Shown piece after piece: positions 15,902 to 25,238 of a stretch of DNA of 64,000 nucleotides. A model generated the notes under the pieces. The model saw only the letters and a program-made list of their open reading frames with translations. It was not told the DNA's origin and did not search any database. The first letter of the stretch is position 1. Each line of letters starts with the position of its first letter. The position numbers were made by a program, and so were the translations under genes. This stretch comes from an uncultured Agathobaculum sp. (GTDB taxonomy: Bacteria; Bacillota; Clostridia; Oscillospirales; Butyricicoccaceae): NCBI RefSeq assembly GCF_944384765.1, contig NZ_CALWUM010000002.1, forward strand, positions 1 to 64,000. Reading direction: 5' to 3'.

Positions 15902-18142
15902 TTGGACGAGAGAGAGTATGTATTGATCCGCGGCACGGTCGAGCAGATCGTTTTCTATAACCAGGAAAACGGCTACGCTGTGCTGCGCCTTGCCGCAGAG
16001 GGCGGCGCGGAGGTGACCGCCACCGGTACCTTCCCGAATATTGGCCTGGGTGAGGAAGTCATCCTGACTGGGTTCTGGGTGACGCACCCCTCTTATGGCG
16101 AGCAGTTCCAGACCGCAGCGTTCGAGCGGCGGCTGCCCTCGTCCGCGCGGGGGATTGCGGAGTATCTCGGATCGGGACTGATCCGCGGCGTAGGGCCGCG
16201 GCTGGCGGCGCGCATTGCGGAGAAGTTCGGCGAGGACACCTTTGACGTGCTCGCCCACGACCCGGAGCGTCTGACCGAGATCCGCGGCATCACGTCCAAA
16301 AAGGCGCGCGAGATCAGCCGGCAGTTTGTCGAGCAGGGCGAAATGCGCCTGCTCATGGATTTTCTGAATGAGCACGGCCTGCCGGTCTCGCTCACGCCGC
16401 TGCTATACAAACGTCTGCACGACAGTGCAATCGATGCGCTGTGCGAGAATCCATATCTGCTCTGTGATCCGTATTATGATGTGGATTTCAAGCTCGCGGA
16501 TGGGCTGGCGATGGAGCTTGGCCTGTCGCTGCTTTCGGACGAGCGCGCGGACGCGGGCGTGACCTATACGCTTACCTTCAACCTGAACAACGGCCACACC
16601 TTCATCCCGGTGGAAAAGCTGACACATGCTGTGTGCGCGCTGCTGTCAGATGACGATGTGGTGTTCGATGAGGACCGCGCGCTGGCAAGCATCGACCGCC
16701 TGTCGGCGGCGGGCAAGCTCGTGCGCGAGCATATCGCCGGGCGGGATGCGGTCTATCTGCGCGGTATGCACGACGCCGAGGCATACCTTGCGGAGATGCT
16801 CGGCCACATGGCGGAGCGCAACTTTGAATATGATTTTGATGTGGACGAGCTGCTGGGCGCGCTGCTCGAAAGCGTAGAGTTCCCCTATTCGGAAAAGCAG
16901 AGGCAGGCGATCGCCTGTGCGGCGCGCAACGGTCTGGTCATCCTGACCGGCGGCCCCGGCACGGGCAAAACCACGACAGTGCGCGGCATTTTGCAGGTGT
17001 TTGAAGCGCTGGGATTGCAGACGCTGCTCGCCGCGCCGACCGGACGCGCAGCCAAGCGTCTAAGCGACCTGACCGGCATGGAGGCCAAGACTATTCACCG
17101 CTTGCTCGAGGCGGGGTTTGCGCCGGGCGGACGCACCGCCTTTGCACGCAACCTGACCAATCCGCTCGAGTGCGATGCGGTCATTCTGGACGAGGTGTCC
17201 ATGGTGGATATCGTGCTGATGCAGGCGCTGATCGAGGCGCTGCCGTATGGCGCGCGGCTCGTGCTGGTGGGGGATGCGGACCAGCTGCCTCCGGTCGGGC
17301 CAGGCAATTTCCTGCGCGACGTGATCGGCTCGCACCGTGTGCCGACCATCGGCCTGACCGAGATTTTTCGGCAGGCGCAGCAGTCGGACATCGTGATGAA
17401 TGCACACGCGGTCAACGCGGGGGAAATGCCTGTGCCCTCGCACGCGGACGGCGACTTTTTCTGGTTAAAGCGTAGTGATCCCGCGGCGGTGATCGAGACG
17501 GTTGCACAGCTGTGCGCGACGCGCCTGCCAAACCACTATGGGTTTACGCCGTCGCAGATCCAGGTGCTTTCGCCAGCCAAGCGGCAGGGCAGCGGCACGG
17601 TCCCGCTCAACCGGCGGCTGCAGGAGGCGCTCAATCCGCCGGCGGAAAACAAGCTGGAAAAGCGCTTCGGCGACCTGGTATTGCGGGAAGGCGACCGCGT
17701 GATGCAAGTGCGCAACAACTACGATATTATCTGGGAGCGCACGGGGGACGGCGAGCCGGGCACGGGCGTGTTCAACGGCGACGTGGGTGAGATCGTGCAG
17801 ATTTGCCCGCAGCAGGAGTGCGTGATCATCCGGTTTGACGACCGCCTCGCCACCTATACTTATGATATGCTGGGTGAAATAGAGCTGGCCTACGCGGTGA
17901 CTGTGCACAAATCGCAGGGCAGCGAGTTTGACGCGGTTGTGCTTGCGCTGTCCGACGGCCTGCCGCGCCGCCTGCTCACGCGCAACATCCTGTATACCGC
18001 CATCACGCGTGCCAAGCAGCTACTGGTGATCGTCGGCAGTCAGAATACCGTGGCCTATATGGTGGGCAACAACCAGAAGGGGAAACGGTACAGTGCCCTG
18101 CGCGCACGCATGCGCGCGGAGCAGGCGACGGACACCCCCTGA
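15902..18142 (+). CDS. recD2: RecD2-type ATP-dependent 5'-3' DNA helicase
   Basis: This 746-aa SF1B helicase acts in repair and replication-fork maintenance independently of RecBC. It has an N-terminal OB-like extension typical of RecD2 (LIRGTVEQIVFYNQENGYAVL) and helix-hairpin-helix-like segments (about residues 95-150, GPRLAARIAEKFGED and ITSKKAREI). Walker A (LTGGPGTGKTTT) is near residue 350, the DEVSMVD Walker B follows, and the C-terminal motif VTVHKSQGSEFD is present. The start is TTG 15902; AGAGGA lies 11 bases upstream. Confidence 0.95.
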   Translation: MDEREYVLIRGTVEQIVFYNQENGYAVLRLAAEGGAEVTATGTFPNIGLGEEVILTGFWVTHPSYGEQFQTAAFERRLPSSARGIAEYLGSGLIRGVGPRLAARIAEKFGEDTFDVLAHDPERLTEIRGITSKKAREISRQFVEQGEMRLLMDFLNEHGLPVSLTPLLYKRLHDSAIDALCENPYLLCDPYYDVDFKLADGLAMELGLSLLSDERADAGVTYTLTFNLNNGHTFIPVEKLTHAVCALLSDDDVVFDEDRALASIDRLSAAGKLVREHIAGRDAVYLRGMHDAEAYLAEMLGHMAERNFEYDFDVDELLGALLESVEFPYSEKQRQAIACAARNGLVILTGGPGTGKTTTVRGILQVFEALGLQTLLAAPTGRAAKRLSDLTGMEAKTIHRLLEAGFAPGGRTAFARNLTNPLECDAVILDEVSMVDIVLMQALIEALPYGARLVLVGDADQLPPVGPGNFLRDVIGSHRVPTIGLTEIFRQAQQSDIVMNAHAVNAGEMPVPSHADGDFFWLKRSDPAAVIETVAQLCATRLPNHYGFTPSQIQVLSPAKRQGSGTVPLNRRLQEALNPPAENKLEKRFGDLVLREGDRVMQVRNNYDIIWERTGDGEPGTGVFNGDVGEIVQICPQQECVIIRFDDRLATYTYDMLGEIELAYAVTVHKSQGSEFDAVVLALSDGLPRRLLTRNILYTAITRAKQLLVIVGSQNTVAYMVGNNQKGKRYSALRARMRAEQATDTP

Positions 18143-18196
18143 TTTGCTCGGCAAATACGGGAAAATGTCGAAACCGCAATAAATCGGCAAACAGCC

Positions 18197-18226
18197 TTGA
18201 AAAGCACAGTATGGATGGGGTATAAT
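18197..18226 (+). promoter_or_regulatory. Promoter of mreB/mbl
   Basis: TTGAAA (18197-18202), an 18-bp spacer and TATAAT (18221-18226). Its position rules out the in-frame start codon at 18197. Confidence 0.88.
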
Positions 18227-18274
18227 AGAACTACTGCAAATAGATGGATCAGAACGAAAAGGATGAATCAGAAT

Positions 18275-19339
18275 ATGGCTTCTTTTCTGGAAATTTTAGC
18301 GAGAAAGTTTTCGCTGTTCTCCAGCGACATCGGCATTGATCTGGGCACTGCAACTGTGCTTGTTTATGTCAAGGGCAAGGGCGTTGTGCTCAACGAGCCG
18401 TCGGTTGTCGCGGTGGACAAGGTATCGGGTAAGATTCTGTCCGTCGGCGCGGAAGCGCAGAAAATGCTCGGCCGCACGCCGGGCAATATCATTGCCATCC
18501 GCCCGCTGCGCGAGGGCGTTATCTCGGACTATGAGATGACCGAGCGCATGATCAAGGAGTTTATCCGCAAGGTGCAGGGCTTCCGCCTGTTCAAGCCCAA
18601 TGTAGTCATCTGCGTGCCGTCGATCATCACCGAGGTCGAGGAGCGCGCGGTTATTGATGCAGGCACCCAGGCGGGCGCCAAGCGCGTGTTTCTGATCGAG
18701 GAGCCGGTAGCTGCGGCAATCGGCGCGGGCATTGATATCGCAAAGCCGAATGGCAACATGGTTGTCGATATCGGCGGCGGCACGACCGACGTGGCGGTTA
18801 TCTCGCTCGGCGGCATTGTCGAGTCCACCTCGATCAAGATTGCGGGCGATAAGTTTGACGAGGCGATCGTCAAATATGTGCGCCGCAAGCACAACGCGCT
18901 GATCGGTGAACGCACTGCAGAACAGATCAAAAAGACCATCGGCTGCGTGTATCCGCGCACCGAGGAGGTATCTATGGAGGTCAAGGGCCGCTGTCTGATG
19001 ACCGGCCTGCCGCGCACGTTCACGGTCAATTCGACCGAGATTCTGGACGCACTCGAGGAGGTCAGCGCCTCGATCGTCGAGGCGATTCACTGGGTCATCG
19101 AGCGCACGCCGCCCGAGCTGACGGGCGATATTTCGACCAACGGCATTGTGATGACCGGCGGCGGCTCGCTCATCTGGGGCTTTGACAAGCTGGTCGCTTC
19201 CAAGACCGGCATCCCGACCCATGTGGCGGACGAGGCGATCTCCTGCGTGGCATACGGCACAGGCAACTGCCTGGAAAATCTCGCCGGCATGCAGGATGGC
19301 ACGATGAACCTGTCCCGCCAGCGGCAGATGATGCAGTAA
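18275..19339 (+). CDS. mreB: Rod shape-determining protein, MreB/Mbl family
   Basis: This 354-aa bacterial actin homologue forms membrane-associated filaments that guide peptidoglycan synthesis. The chosen ATG (18275) gives the typical amphipathic start MASFLEILARKF; an alternative ATG is at 18263. ATPase motifs visible are DIGIDLGTATVLVY (phosphate 1), MVVDIGGGTTDVAVISLGG (phosphate 2) and IVMTGGGSLIWG (adenosine). mreC and mreD are not adjacent and it has its own promoter and terminator, as for Mbl-type paralogues. Confidence 0.95.
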   Translation: MASFLEILARKFSLFSSDIGIDLGTATVLVYVKGKGVVLNEPSVVAVDKVSGKILSVGAEAQKMLGRTPGNIIAIRPLREGVISDYEMTERMIKEFIRKVQGFRLFKPNVVICVPSIITEVEERAVIDAGTQAGAKRVFLIEEPVAAAIGAGIDIAKPNGNMVVDIGGGTTDVAVISLGGIVESTSIKIAGDKFDEAIVKYVRRKHNALIGERTAEQIKKTIGCVYPRTEEVSMEVKGRCLMTGLPRTFTVNSTEILDALEEVSASIVEAIHWVIERTPPELTGDISTNGIVMTGGGSLIWGFDKLVASKTGIPTHVADEAISCVAYGTGNCLENLAGMQDGTMNLSRQRQMMQ

Positions 19340-19370
19340 AGCCTGCCTGATGCACAGCATCCAAAACCGA

Positions 19371-19396
19371 ACACCCGCCGCGAGACGGGTGTTTTT
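19371..19396 (+). terminator. Terminator of mreB/mbl
   Basis: ACACCCG (19371-19377) pairs with CGGGTGT (19386-19392), followed by a run of T. Confidence 0.88.
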
Positions 19397-19414
19397 GATG
19401 AAAGGATGATCTGA

Positions 19415-20494
19415 ATGGGACTGTTTGACTGGACCCGGGAGGACGCCCCGGAACAGACACCGGAGGAAAATCCGCTCTATCAGGCGCAGCAGGCGTATGA
19501 GGCGCGCAGGGATGCATTCGAGCGCCGCAAATCCATTCGCCTGCACGATGCGGACGGCGGCGCGTGGGGCCTTGCCGCAGAGGCGGGTCAGCTTTGCCTG
19601 TTCCCGCTGCTGGGCCGCAATGCCACGCCTAAAGAAGCGCTGGAGGCCGCACACGAAATCCTCCTTGCCGCGGATGCGGCGGATGTGCGCAAGCTCGAGC
19701 CGGACCGCACACCCATCCGGACCGAGGGCATATTCACGGTTTATCACAAACCGGCGGTGCGCCTTGCGCTCACCGTGCCCGGGCGCGGACAGCTGACGCT
19801 GACCGCGGACCGGCCGGATACCGCCATGCCCTATCTGATGGAGCAGGGCCTTGCGCGTTTCCGCGCGGTGTATGACCTGCTGGATTGCGCGGGGCCGGTG
19901 TTCGACGTCCGGTGCCGTCAGGGCGGCGAACTCATTCCCAAGGGGTATACGTCCATGCAGGTGTTCCGCAATGCGGACGAGCTGATTTTTGTGCAAAGCA
20001 GGCGCAACATCTACGGCGGCGGGGAAAATACCGTGGCAATCGGCAGCCTGCCCGCAGCGGCAGTTCGGTTTTACCGGCTGTGCGGCGGCGTGCGCACCGA
20101 GACACGTGTGTCCGGCGGCGAGGTGAGCATCGACCGCTCTGCCGTTCTCTGGAGCGGCTGGACGCACTTTTTCTCGCTCAATCCGCATGCGGACATGATG
20201 GAGGACGCGATCTCGACGCGCCCGGTGCACACCGAGCAGGTTGAGCACGACGAGCGATACGTCGAGCTGTGCGTGCGCATGGCGGACAAGACCTATGACC
20301 TGCAATTTTCGCCGGACAGCCTCGCGGCATTCGACGCGATGGTGCCCGAGCGGGAGTTTGACGAAGCGGCGCTGTCCGACCGGCAGCCCACCCCGGCCGA
20401 GCAGATCGCTATTCTGGCCAGGCTGTGCGAGCAAGGCTGGGTGACGCGCGCGGAGTTTGAGCAGGCCAAAGCAAAGCTGCTCACGCAGATCTGA
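19415..20494 (+). CDS. SHOCT-domain protein of unknown function
   Basis: The 359-aa soluble protein has a long unassigned N-terminal region with an unusual W, G and charged composition. The last ~33 residues match a SHOCT domain (PAEQIAILARLCEQGWVTRAEFEQAK), a short helical module found at protein termini and of unknown role. No signal peptide or membrane helix is visible. It starts 18 bases after the mreB terminator at ATG 19415, behind AAAGGATG, and tadA follows 8 bases later, so the two are probably co-transcribed. Confidence 0.75.
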   Translation: MGLFDWTREDAPEQTPEENPLYQAQQAYEARRDAFERRKSIRLHDADGGAWGLAAEAGQLCLFPLLGRNATPKEALEAAHEILLAADAADVRKLEPDRTPIRTEGIFTVYHKPAVRLALTVPGRGQLTLTADRPDTAMPYLMEQGLARFRAVYDLLDCAGPVFDVRCRQGGELIPKGYTSMQVFRNADELIFVQSRRNIYGGGENTVAIGSLPAAAVRFYRLCGGVRTETRVSGGEVSIDRSAVLWSGWTHFFSLNPHADMMEDAISTRPVHTEQVEHDERYVELCVRMADKTYDLQFSPDSLAAFDAMVPEREFDEAALSDRQPTPAEQIAILARLCEQGWVTRAEFEQAKAKLLTQI

Positions 20495-20502
20495 GGAGGA
20501 TT

Positions 20503-21003
20503 ATGACCGAACAGGAAAAATACATGAAGGCGGCGCTTCGGCTGGCGCGCAAAGCGGCGGACGAGGGTGAGGTGCCGGTCGGCGCGGTGGTCGTGTGCGA
20601 GGGAAAGATCGTCGGCCGCGGCCGCAACCGGCGCGAAACCAAAAAGAACGCGCTGCACCACGCGGAGATCGAGGCGATCGGCAAGGCGTGCAAAAAGCTG
20701 GGCGGCTGGCGGCTGCACAAGTGCGATTTGTACGTCACGCTCGAGCCCTGCCCGATGTGCGCGGGGGCGATCATCAACGCGCGCATCAAAACCGTTTACT
20801 ACGGCGCGCCCGACCCCAAGGCGGGCTCGTGCGGCACGCTGGTCAACCTGTTCGAGCTGCCGTATAACCACAAGCCGGCAGTGGTCTCCGGCGTGCTGGG
20901 GGAGGACTGCGCGGCCGTCCTGCGGGACTTTTTCCGCGCCCTGCGGCAGCGGCGCAAGGAGGAGCGCAAAGCGCAAAAACAAAACGCGCAGGCCGCGGAG
21001 TGA
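20503..21003 (+). CDS. tadA: tRNA-specific adenosine deaminase
   Basis: This 166-aa enzyme converts A34 to inosine in tRNA-Arg(ACG). The zinc-binding and catalytic motif is complete: HAEIEAI (His plus catalytic Glu) and PCPMCAGAI (two Cys). A basic C-terminal tail (RQRRKEERKAQKQ) follows. AGGAGG lies just upstream of ATG 20503. Confidence 0.95.
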   Translation: MTEQEKYMKAALRLARKAADEGEVPVGAVVVCEGKIVGRGRNRRETKKNALHHAEIEAIGKACKKLGGWRLHKCDLYVTLEPCPMCAGAIINARIKTVYYGAPDPKAGSCGTLVNLFELPYNHKPAVVSGVLGEDCAAVLRDFFRALRQRRKEERKAQKQNAQAAE

Positions 21004-21058
21004 TCCGCGCGGGCGTTTTGACATAGATAGTATGTAAGTGATAAGGGGTAAAGGCAAC

Positions 21059-22429
21059 ATGCAAAGAGAAAGACTTGGCTCGCGCCTTGGCTTCATCCTG
21101 CTTTCCGCAGGATGTGCGATCGGTGTGGGTAACGTATGGAAATTCCCGTGGCTGGTGGGACAGTATGGCGGCGGCGCATTCGTCGTGTGCTATGTGATCT
21201 TCCTGCTCATCCTCGGCCTGCCAATCATGACGATGGAGTTCGCGGTCGGCCGCGCTAGCCAGAAGAGCCCGGTGCGCGCGTATCAGGCGCTGGAAAAGCC
21301 GGGCACCAAGTGGCACATCCACGGTTATATCGCGCTGATCGGCAACTATCTGCTGATGATGTTCTACACCACGGTTTGCGGCTGGATGCTGTATTATTTC
21401 TATCAGATGGCGGCCGGCAAGTTCGAGGGCCTGGATACCGCGGGCGTAGAAGCCGCGTTCCCGGAAATGCTCAGCCAGCCGGGCGTGCTGACCATCTGCA
21501 TGGTAATCGTGGTCATCGCGGGCTTTGCGATCAATTCGTTCGGCCTGCAGAGCGGGCTTGAGCGCGTGACCAAGGTGATGATGTTGGCGCTGCTGGCGAT
21601 CATGGTGATCCTCGCCATCAACAGCATTATGACCGAAGGCTCGAGCGAGGGCCTCAAGTTCTATCTGGTTCCCAACCTGGACAATATGCGCGAGGCCGGC
21701 ATCACGAACGTGATCGTCAACGCGATGAACCAGTCGTTCTTCACGCTGTCGCTCGGCATCGGCGCGATGGCGATTTTCGGCAGCTACATCGGCAAGAGCC
21801 GCGCCCTGTTCGGCGAGGCGGTCAACGTGGCGATCCTGGATACATTTGTCGCGTTCACCTCGGGCCTGATCATCTTCCCGGCCTGCTTTGCCTTTGGCGT
21901 AGCGCCGGACAGCGGCCCGAACCTGATCTTCGTCACCCTGCCGAACATCTTCAACCACATGGCGCTCGGCCGTCTGTGGGGCAGCCTGTTCTTCGTGTTC
22001 ATGACCTTCGCGGCCTTCTCGACCGTGCTGGCGGTGTTTGAGAACATCATGTCCTGCTGGATGGATATGACCGGCTGGAGTCGCAAAAAGGTCGCAGCGA
22101 TCAACACCGTGCTTATGATCATCCTCAGCTTGCCATGCGTGTTTGGCTACAACATCTGGTCGTCCTTCCAGCCCTTTGGCGAGGGCTCGGCGATCCTCGA
22201 CTTGGAGGATTTCTTGGTGTCCAACATCTGGCTACCGCTGGGCTCGCTGGTTTATCTGCTGTTCTGTACCTCGCGCTACGGCTGGGGCTGGAAAAACTTC
22301 CAGGAGGAGGCCAACGAGGGCGGCGGCCTCAAGATCCGCAACTGGATGCGCTTTTATGTCAGCTACATCCTGCCGCTGATTGTGATCGCGCTGTTTGTGC
22401 TCGGCATTAAGGACAAGTTTTTTGCATAA
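21059..22429 (+). CDS. Sodium-dependent transporter, neurotransmitter:sodium symporter (NSS) family
   Basis: This 456-aa, about 12-helix LeuT-fold symporter imports an amino acid or related amine with Na+. Helix 1 carries the family signature with the unwound Na+/substrate segment (GCAIGVGNVWKFPWL), and GGGAF follows. The later NQSFFTLSLGIGAMAIFGSY matches the helix 6 region. The start at 21059 sits behind AAAGG and matches family starts better than the in-frame GTG at 21038. Substrate (Leu, Trp or Tyr type) cannot be read from the sequence. Confidence 0.92.
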   Translation: MQRERLGSRLGFILLSAGCAIGVGNVWKFPWLVGQYGGGAFVVCYVIFLLILGLPIMTMEFAVGRASQKSPVRAYQALEKPGTKWHIHGYIALIGNYLLMMFYTTVCGWMLYYFYQMAAGKFEGLDTAGVEAAFPEMLSQPGVLTICMVIVVIAGFAINSFGLQSGLERVTKVMMLALLAIMVILAINSIMTEGSSEGLKFYLVPNLDNMREAGITNVIVNAMNQSFFTLSLGIGAMAIFGSYIGKSRALFGEAVNVAILDTFVAFTSGLIIFPACFAFGVAPDSGPNLIFVTLPNIFNHMALGRLWGSLFFVFMTFAAFSTVLAVFENIMSCWMDMTGWSRKKVAAINTVLMIILSLPCVFGYNIWSSFQPFGEGSAILDLEDFLVSNIWLPLGSLVYLLFCTSRYGWGWKNFQEEANEGGGLKIRNWMRFYVSYILPLIVIALFVLGIKDKFFA

Positions 22430-22435
22430 AACTGC

Positions 22436-22464
22436 TTGAAAATCGGGATGCGATGCGGTATAAT
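22436..22464 (+). promoter_or_regulatory. Promoter of tRNA-Leu
   Basis: TTGAAA (22436-22441), a 17-bp spacer and TATAAT (22459-22464), 20 bases before the tRNA. A 10-bp inverted repeat (CGGGATGCGA at 22444-22453, TCGCATCCCG at 22470-22479) brackets the -10 box. Confidence 0.85.
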
Positions 22465-22484
22465 AAATTTCGCATCCCGCATCT

Positions 22485-22571
22485 GCCGGTGTGATGGAAT
22501 TGGTAGACGTAGTGGACTCAAAATCCACCGCTGGCGACAGCGTACCGGTTCGAGTCCGGTCACCGGCACCA
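22485..22571 (+). tRNA. tRNA-Leu (anticodon CAA)
   Basis: The acceptor GCCGGTG pairs with CACCGGC. The anticodon stem TGGA/TCCA encloses CTCAAAA (anticodon CAA). There is a long variable arm, as expected for Leu, a GGTTCGAGTCC T-arm, and an encoded CCA end at 22569-22571. Confidence 0.97.
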
Positions 22572-22576
22572 AACTG

Positions 22577-22626
22577 AAATGATCCGAATCCGTTTTCTGT
22601 TGAAAATTGGGTTCGGATCATTTTTT
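22577..22626 (+). terminator. Terminator of tRNA-Leu
   Basis: A stem of about 12 bp (AATGATCCGAA at about 22578-22588 with TTCGGATCATT at 22612-22622) is followed by a T run ending at 22626. Confidence 0.9.
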
Positions 22627-22763
22627 GTAGGGTATGACAATGAGGGGAGCTATTACTTGATGTAGAATCAGGAAATAGAATGCCGCTATTCCTGTACTGC
22701 AAATGACGATATTGGGATAATTATTGCCATCAGTAGAACAACTATGTTTCGTCAGGTAAAAGG

Positions 22764-22791
22764 CGGCTGGCAGCAAAGATGCTGCCAGCCG
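22764..22791 (-). terminator. Terminator of the leftward sugar/polyol cluster
   Basis: CGGCTGGCAGC and GCTGCCAGCCG form an 11-bp stem with a 6-base loop; on the minus strand it is followed by CTTTTAC. It lies just beyond the stop of the GPH transporter. The rest of the 22.57-22.82 kb gap shows no gene. Confidence 0.8.
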
Positions 22792-22822
22792 TGAAAAATA
22801 TTCTGTCAAGGTATCAAAGCGA

Positions 22823-24211
22823 TTACAGCTCTCCGCGTGCTTCACGTTCGGTGAGATCATGCATGATGGAGGAATATCGTTTTTCAAGACGATACAGCAG
22901 CAGGATAACGCCGCCAATTACCCAGAGTACAACAGGTGCCCATACTGCAAGATTTTGGATCATATTGAGTGCCGACTGCGGCTGCACAGCACTGCCTGTG
23001 GTGGAGCTGATGAAACCGGCGGCCTGCATCATAAAGCCAACCACTGCGCCGATAATGCCCATACCGAATTTGAAACCAACACAGGTGCCGGAGTAAACCA
23101 GACTTTCCTGACGGAAGTGGTTCTTCCACTGGCCGTATTCAATAACTTCACACATAAAGCTCATCAGGAAGGCATTGAGCGGCACTGTGCCCAGCGCACG
23201 GATCACCGTGACCATAACAAGCCAACCAAAGTTCAGAGGCTGTATCAGGAATAAGATTTGTGCGATGACAGCGATTGCCGCACCTGCGATGCCCAGACTG
23301 CGCTTACTGAACCGCCGGCGAAGCAGCGGGCAGAGCAGAATGCCAACAATCAGAATTACGGTTTCCAGGAAATACAATGCACTGTACATCCAGGTGTCGT
23401 TACCGAGAATATATTTGCAATAATATGGCATGACCGTGCCAATGACCGTATTGTAGGACGCCTGGACGGCACAGAGCAATAGTACAGCCCAGAAATATAT
23501 ATTTGTCAGTAAGCCTTTGAGGTTTTTCCAAATCGAGATTTTTTCCTTCACCTTTGCCTCTACATGCACGGTTTCCTTGCACTGCGAGAAGCAGAAGATG
23601 ATCAGTACAGCTGCAATCACCGCCCAGATGCTCATGGTCTTAATCCATGCTAACTGATTGTCACCAAACAGCTTGACGAGCGGCATAGTCAACACAACCG
23701 AGAGAATACGCCCGATAGGGGAAAGACCCATACGGAATACCGACAGCATGTCCCGTGCGTGTGCATCCCGCGTCATCAAAGCCGCCAACGTACCATAAGG
23801 AACATTTAGCATCGTATAGAATACCGTGGTTGCAAGGTTATAGGTCAGGAATATGTACCAGAATTGTATGGACGCATTGGTTTGTGGTACGGTAAACAGC
23901 AAGATGCCGCCGATTCCATAAGGAATAGCCATCCAGAGCACCCAACAGCGTGCCTGCCCCCATTTGGATTTGGTATGGCTGACAATGAACCCCATGACGA
24001 CATCAGAAAAGCCGTCAAAAATACGGGACCACAGCATGATCACAGCAACCGATGCCGCAGCAACACCAACATAGTCTGTGTAAAACATCGTGATCAGCGA
24101 GGTCGCCATGCCGTAAACAACATTACACGCCATATCACCGCTGCCATATGCAATATTGGTTAACAGCGGCAGCGCTTTGCCCTCGTTTAATGCGCTTGAC
24201 TTAGTATTCAC
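22823..24211 (-). CDS. GPH-family sugar:cation symporter (MFS fold)
   Basis: This 462-aa, 12-helix transporter of the glycoside-pentoside-hexuronide family (melibiose or glucuronide carrier type) carries the family landmarks RIFDGFSDVVMGFIVSHTKSK and, later, GTVPLNAFLMSFMCEVIEYG. The GTG at 24211 with AAGGAAGGAG upstream is preferred over the ATG at 24268, which would add an atypical 19-residue leader. It is the last gene of a four-gene leftward cluster and presumably imports the sugar or polyol that the two enzymes act on. GC content is lower than the core genes. Confidence 0.88.
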   Translation of the reverse strand: MNTKSSALNEGKALPLLTNIAYGSGDMACNVVYGMATSLITMFYTDYVGVAAASVAVIMLWSRIFDGFSDVVMGFIVSHTKSKWGQARCWVLWMAIPYGIGGILLFTVPQTNASIQFWYIFLTYNLATTVFYTMLNVPYGTLAALMTRDAHARDMLSVFRMGLSPIGRILSVVLTMPLVKLFGDNQLAWIKTMSIWAVIAAVLIIFCFSQCKETVHVEAKVKEKISIWKNLKGLLTNIYFWAVLLLCAVQASYNTVIGTVMPYYCKYILGNDTWMYSALYFLETVILIVGILLCPLLRRRFSKRSLGIAGAAIAVIAQILFLIQPLNFGWLVMVTVIRALGTVPLNAFLMSFMCEVIEYGQWKNHFRQESLVYSGTCVGFKFGMGIIGAVVGFMMQAAGFISSTTGSAVQPQSALNMIQNLAVWAPVVLWVIGGVILLLYRLEKRYSSIMHDLTEREARGEL

Positions 24212-24309
24212 GCAATTACTCCTTCCTTGTACAAAATGTGCAGTGAAAGTTTTTAGAGAAACGGGCAAATCAGACAGTATCGCCGCAAGAAATGCCCGTT
24301 TCTATCGAG

Positions 24310-25188
24310 TTACATACCGATTTTTTTCAAATATTCGCGTGTGCGTTTCGCAATCGGATACGGCTGGTCAAATGGGCAGGGGAACATATCCTGCTCTACT
24401 ACAACCCAGCCATCATAATCAACTTCCTGCAGTGCTTTGTATAAGTCTGAAAAATCGACCGCGCCGGAACCGGGTTCACACATCAATCCCATGGTAATTG
24501 CTTTGTTAAACGACAGACCTTCTTTTTTGACCTTGTCGCGCAGCGCCTGATTGCAGTCCTTGAGGTGCAGGTAGGGGATGCGGTCATGATGTTTGCGGAA
24601 AAACGCCACAGGGTCACCGCCGCCATAAACATGATGGCCGGTATCGAAGCAAAGCTGAACAGTGGTATCATGCAGCAGGCGTTCAATCTCTTCCTCGGTC
24701 TCGCAGTAGGTCTGTGCGTGCGGGTGATACACAACCAGCAGGCCGTATTTTTCCATGGCATAATCAGCAACCTTCTGAATGTTGGCACAGAAAGCCTGCC
24801 AGCCGTCATCGTCAATGCTTGCCGGATGGATCAACGCGCCGGTTTCCAGGTCAGTATATACATCGGTAAAGAGCACCATGTATTTCGCAGTTGCAAAGCG
24901 GGTCTGGATGGGGCCGAGCAGGTCGATTGTATTCATGACGGTTTGTACGCCTTCGTCCGAACACATATCGCCGGAAAGCGTTGCACCAATCAGATCCAGT
25001 TCATACCGTTCCAACGCGGCCTTCAGGCTGTCATAATCAGTGGGCAGGTAACCGGTAGGCCCAAGCTCGGTTCCGGCATAGCCGGCTTCATGCATTTCTT
25101 TCAGGCAGCGTTCCCACGGCGTTTGTTTTTCATGGTGGGGGAACCACACGCCCCACGAATCGGGGCAGCTTCCAACTTTGATATTCAT
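24310..25188 (-). CDS. IolE-like sugar phosphate isomerase/epimerase (TIM barrel)
   Basis: The 292-aa product resembles myo-inosose dehydratase IolE and related xylose-isomerase-like TIM barrels. It starts KVGSCPDSWGVWFP, as IolE proteins do. Likely metal ligands lie in VVYHPHAQTYCET, LCFDTGHHVYGGG, PYLHLKDCN and the Glu in VVVEQDMFP. The start at ATG 25188 follows AGAGGAAG; the longer frame to 25263 would start inside the spacer. Beside a Gfo/Idh dehydrogenase it suggests inositol or keto-inositol catabolism, but iolBCD are absent, so the exact substrate is unproven. Confidence 0.82.
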   Translation of the reverse strand: MNIKVGSCPDSWGVWFPHHEKQTPWERCLKEMHEAGYAGTELGPTGYLPTDYDSLKAALERYELDLIGATLSGDMCSDEGVQTVMNTIDLLGPIQTRFATAKYMVLFTDVYTDLETGALIHPASIDDDGWQAFCANIQKVADYAMEKYGLLVVYHPHAQTYCETEEEIERLLHDTTVQLCFDTGHHVYGGGDPVAFFRKHHDRIPYLHLKDCNQALRDKVKKEGLSFNKAITMGLMCEPGSGAVDFSDLYKALQEVDYDGWVVVEQDMFPCPFDQPYPIAKRTREYLKKIGM

Positions 25189-25238
25189 TTTGCTTCCTCT
25201 TCTTTCTTTAGATACCAGAATGTTTATAGCCTGCGGAA

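Noticed and set aside
18197..18262. Upstream extension of mreB/mbl
   Set aside because: The start codon at 18197 lies inside the -35/-10 promoter, and the first 22 residues do not match the family.
18296..20434. 712-codon antisense frame across mreB and the SHOCT gene
   Set aside because: It spans two plus-strand genes with clear starts and a terminator; codon bias artefact.
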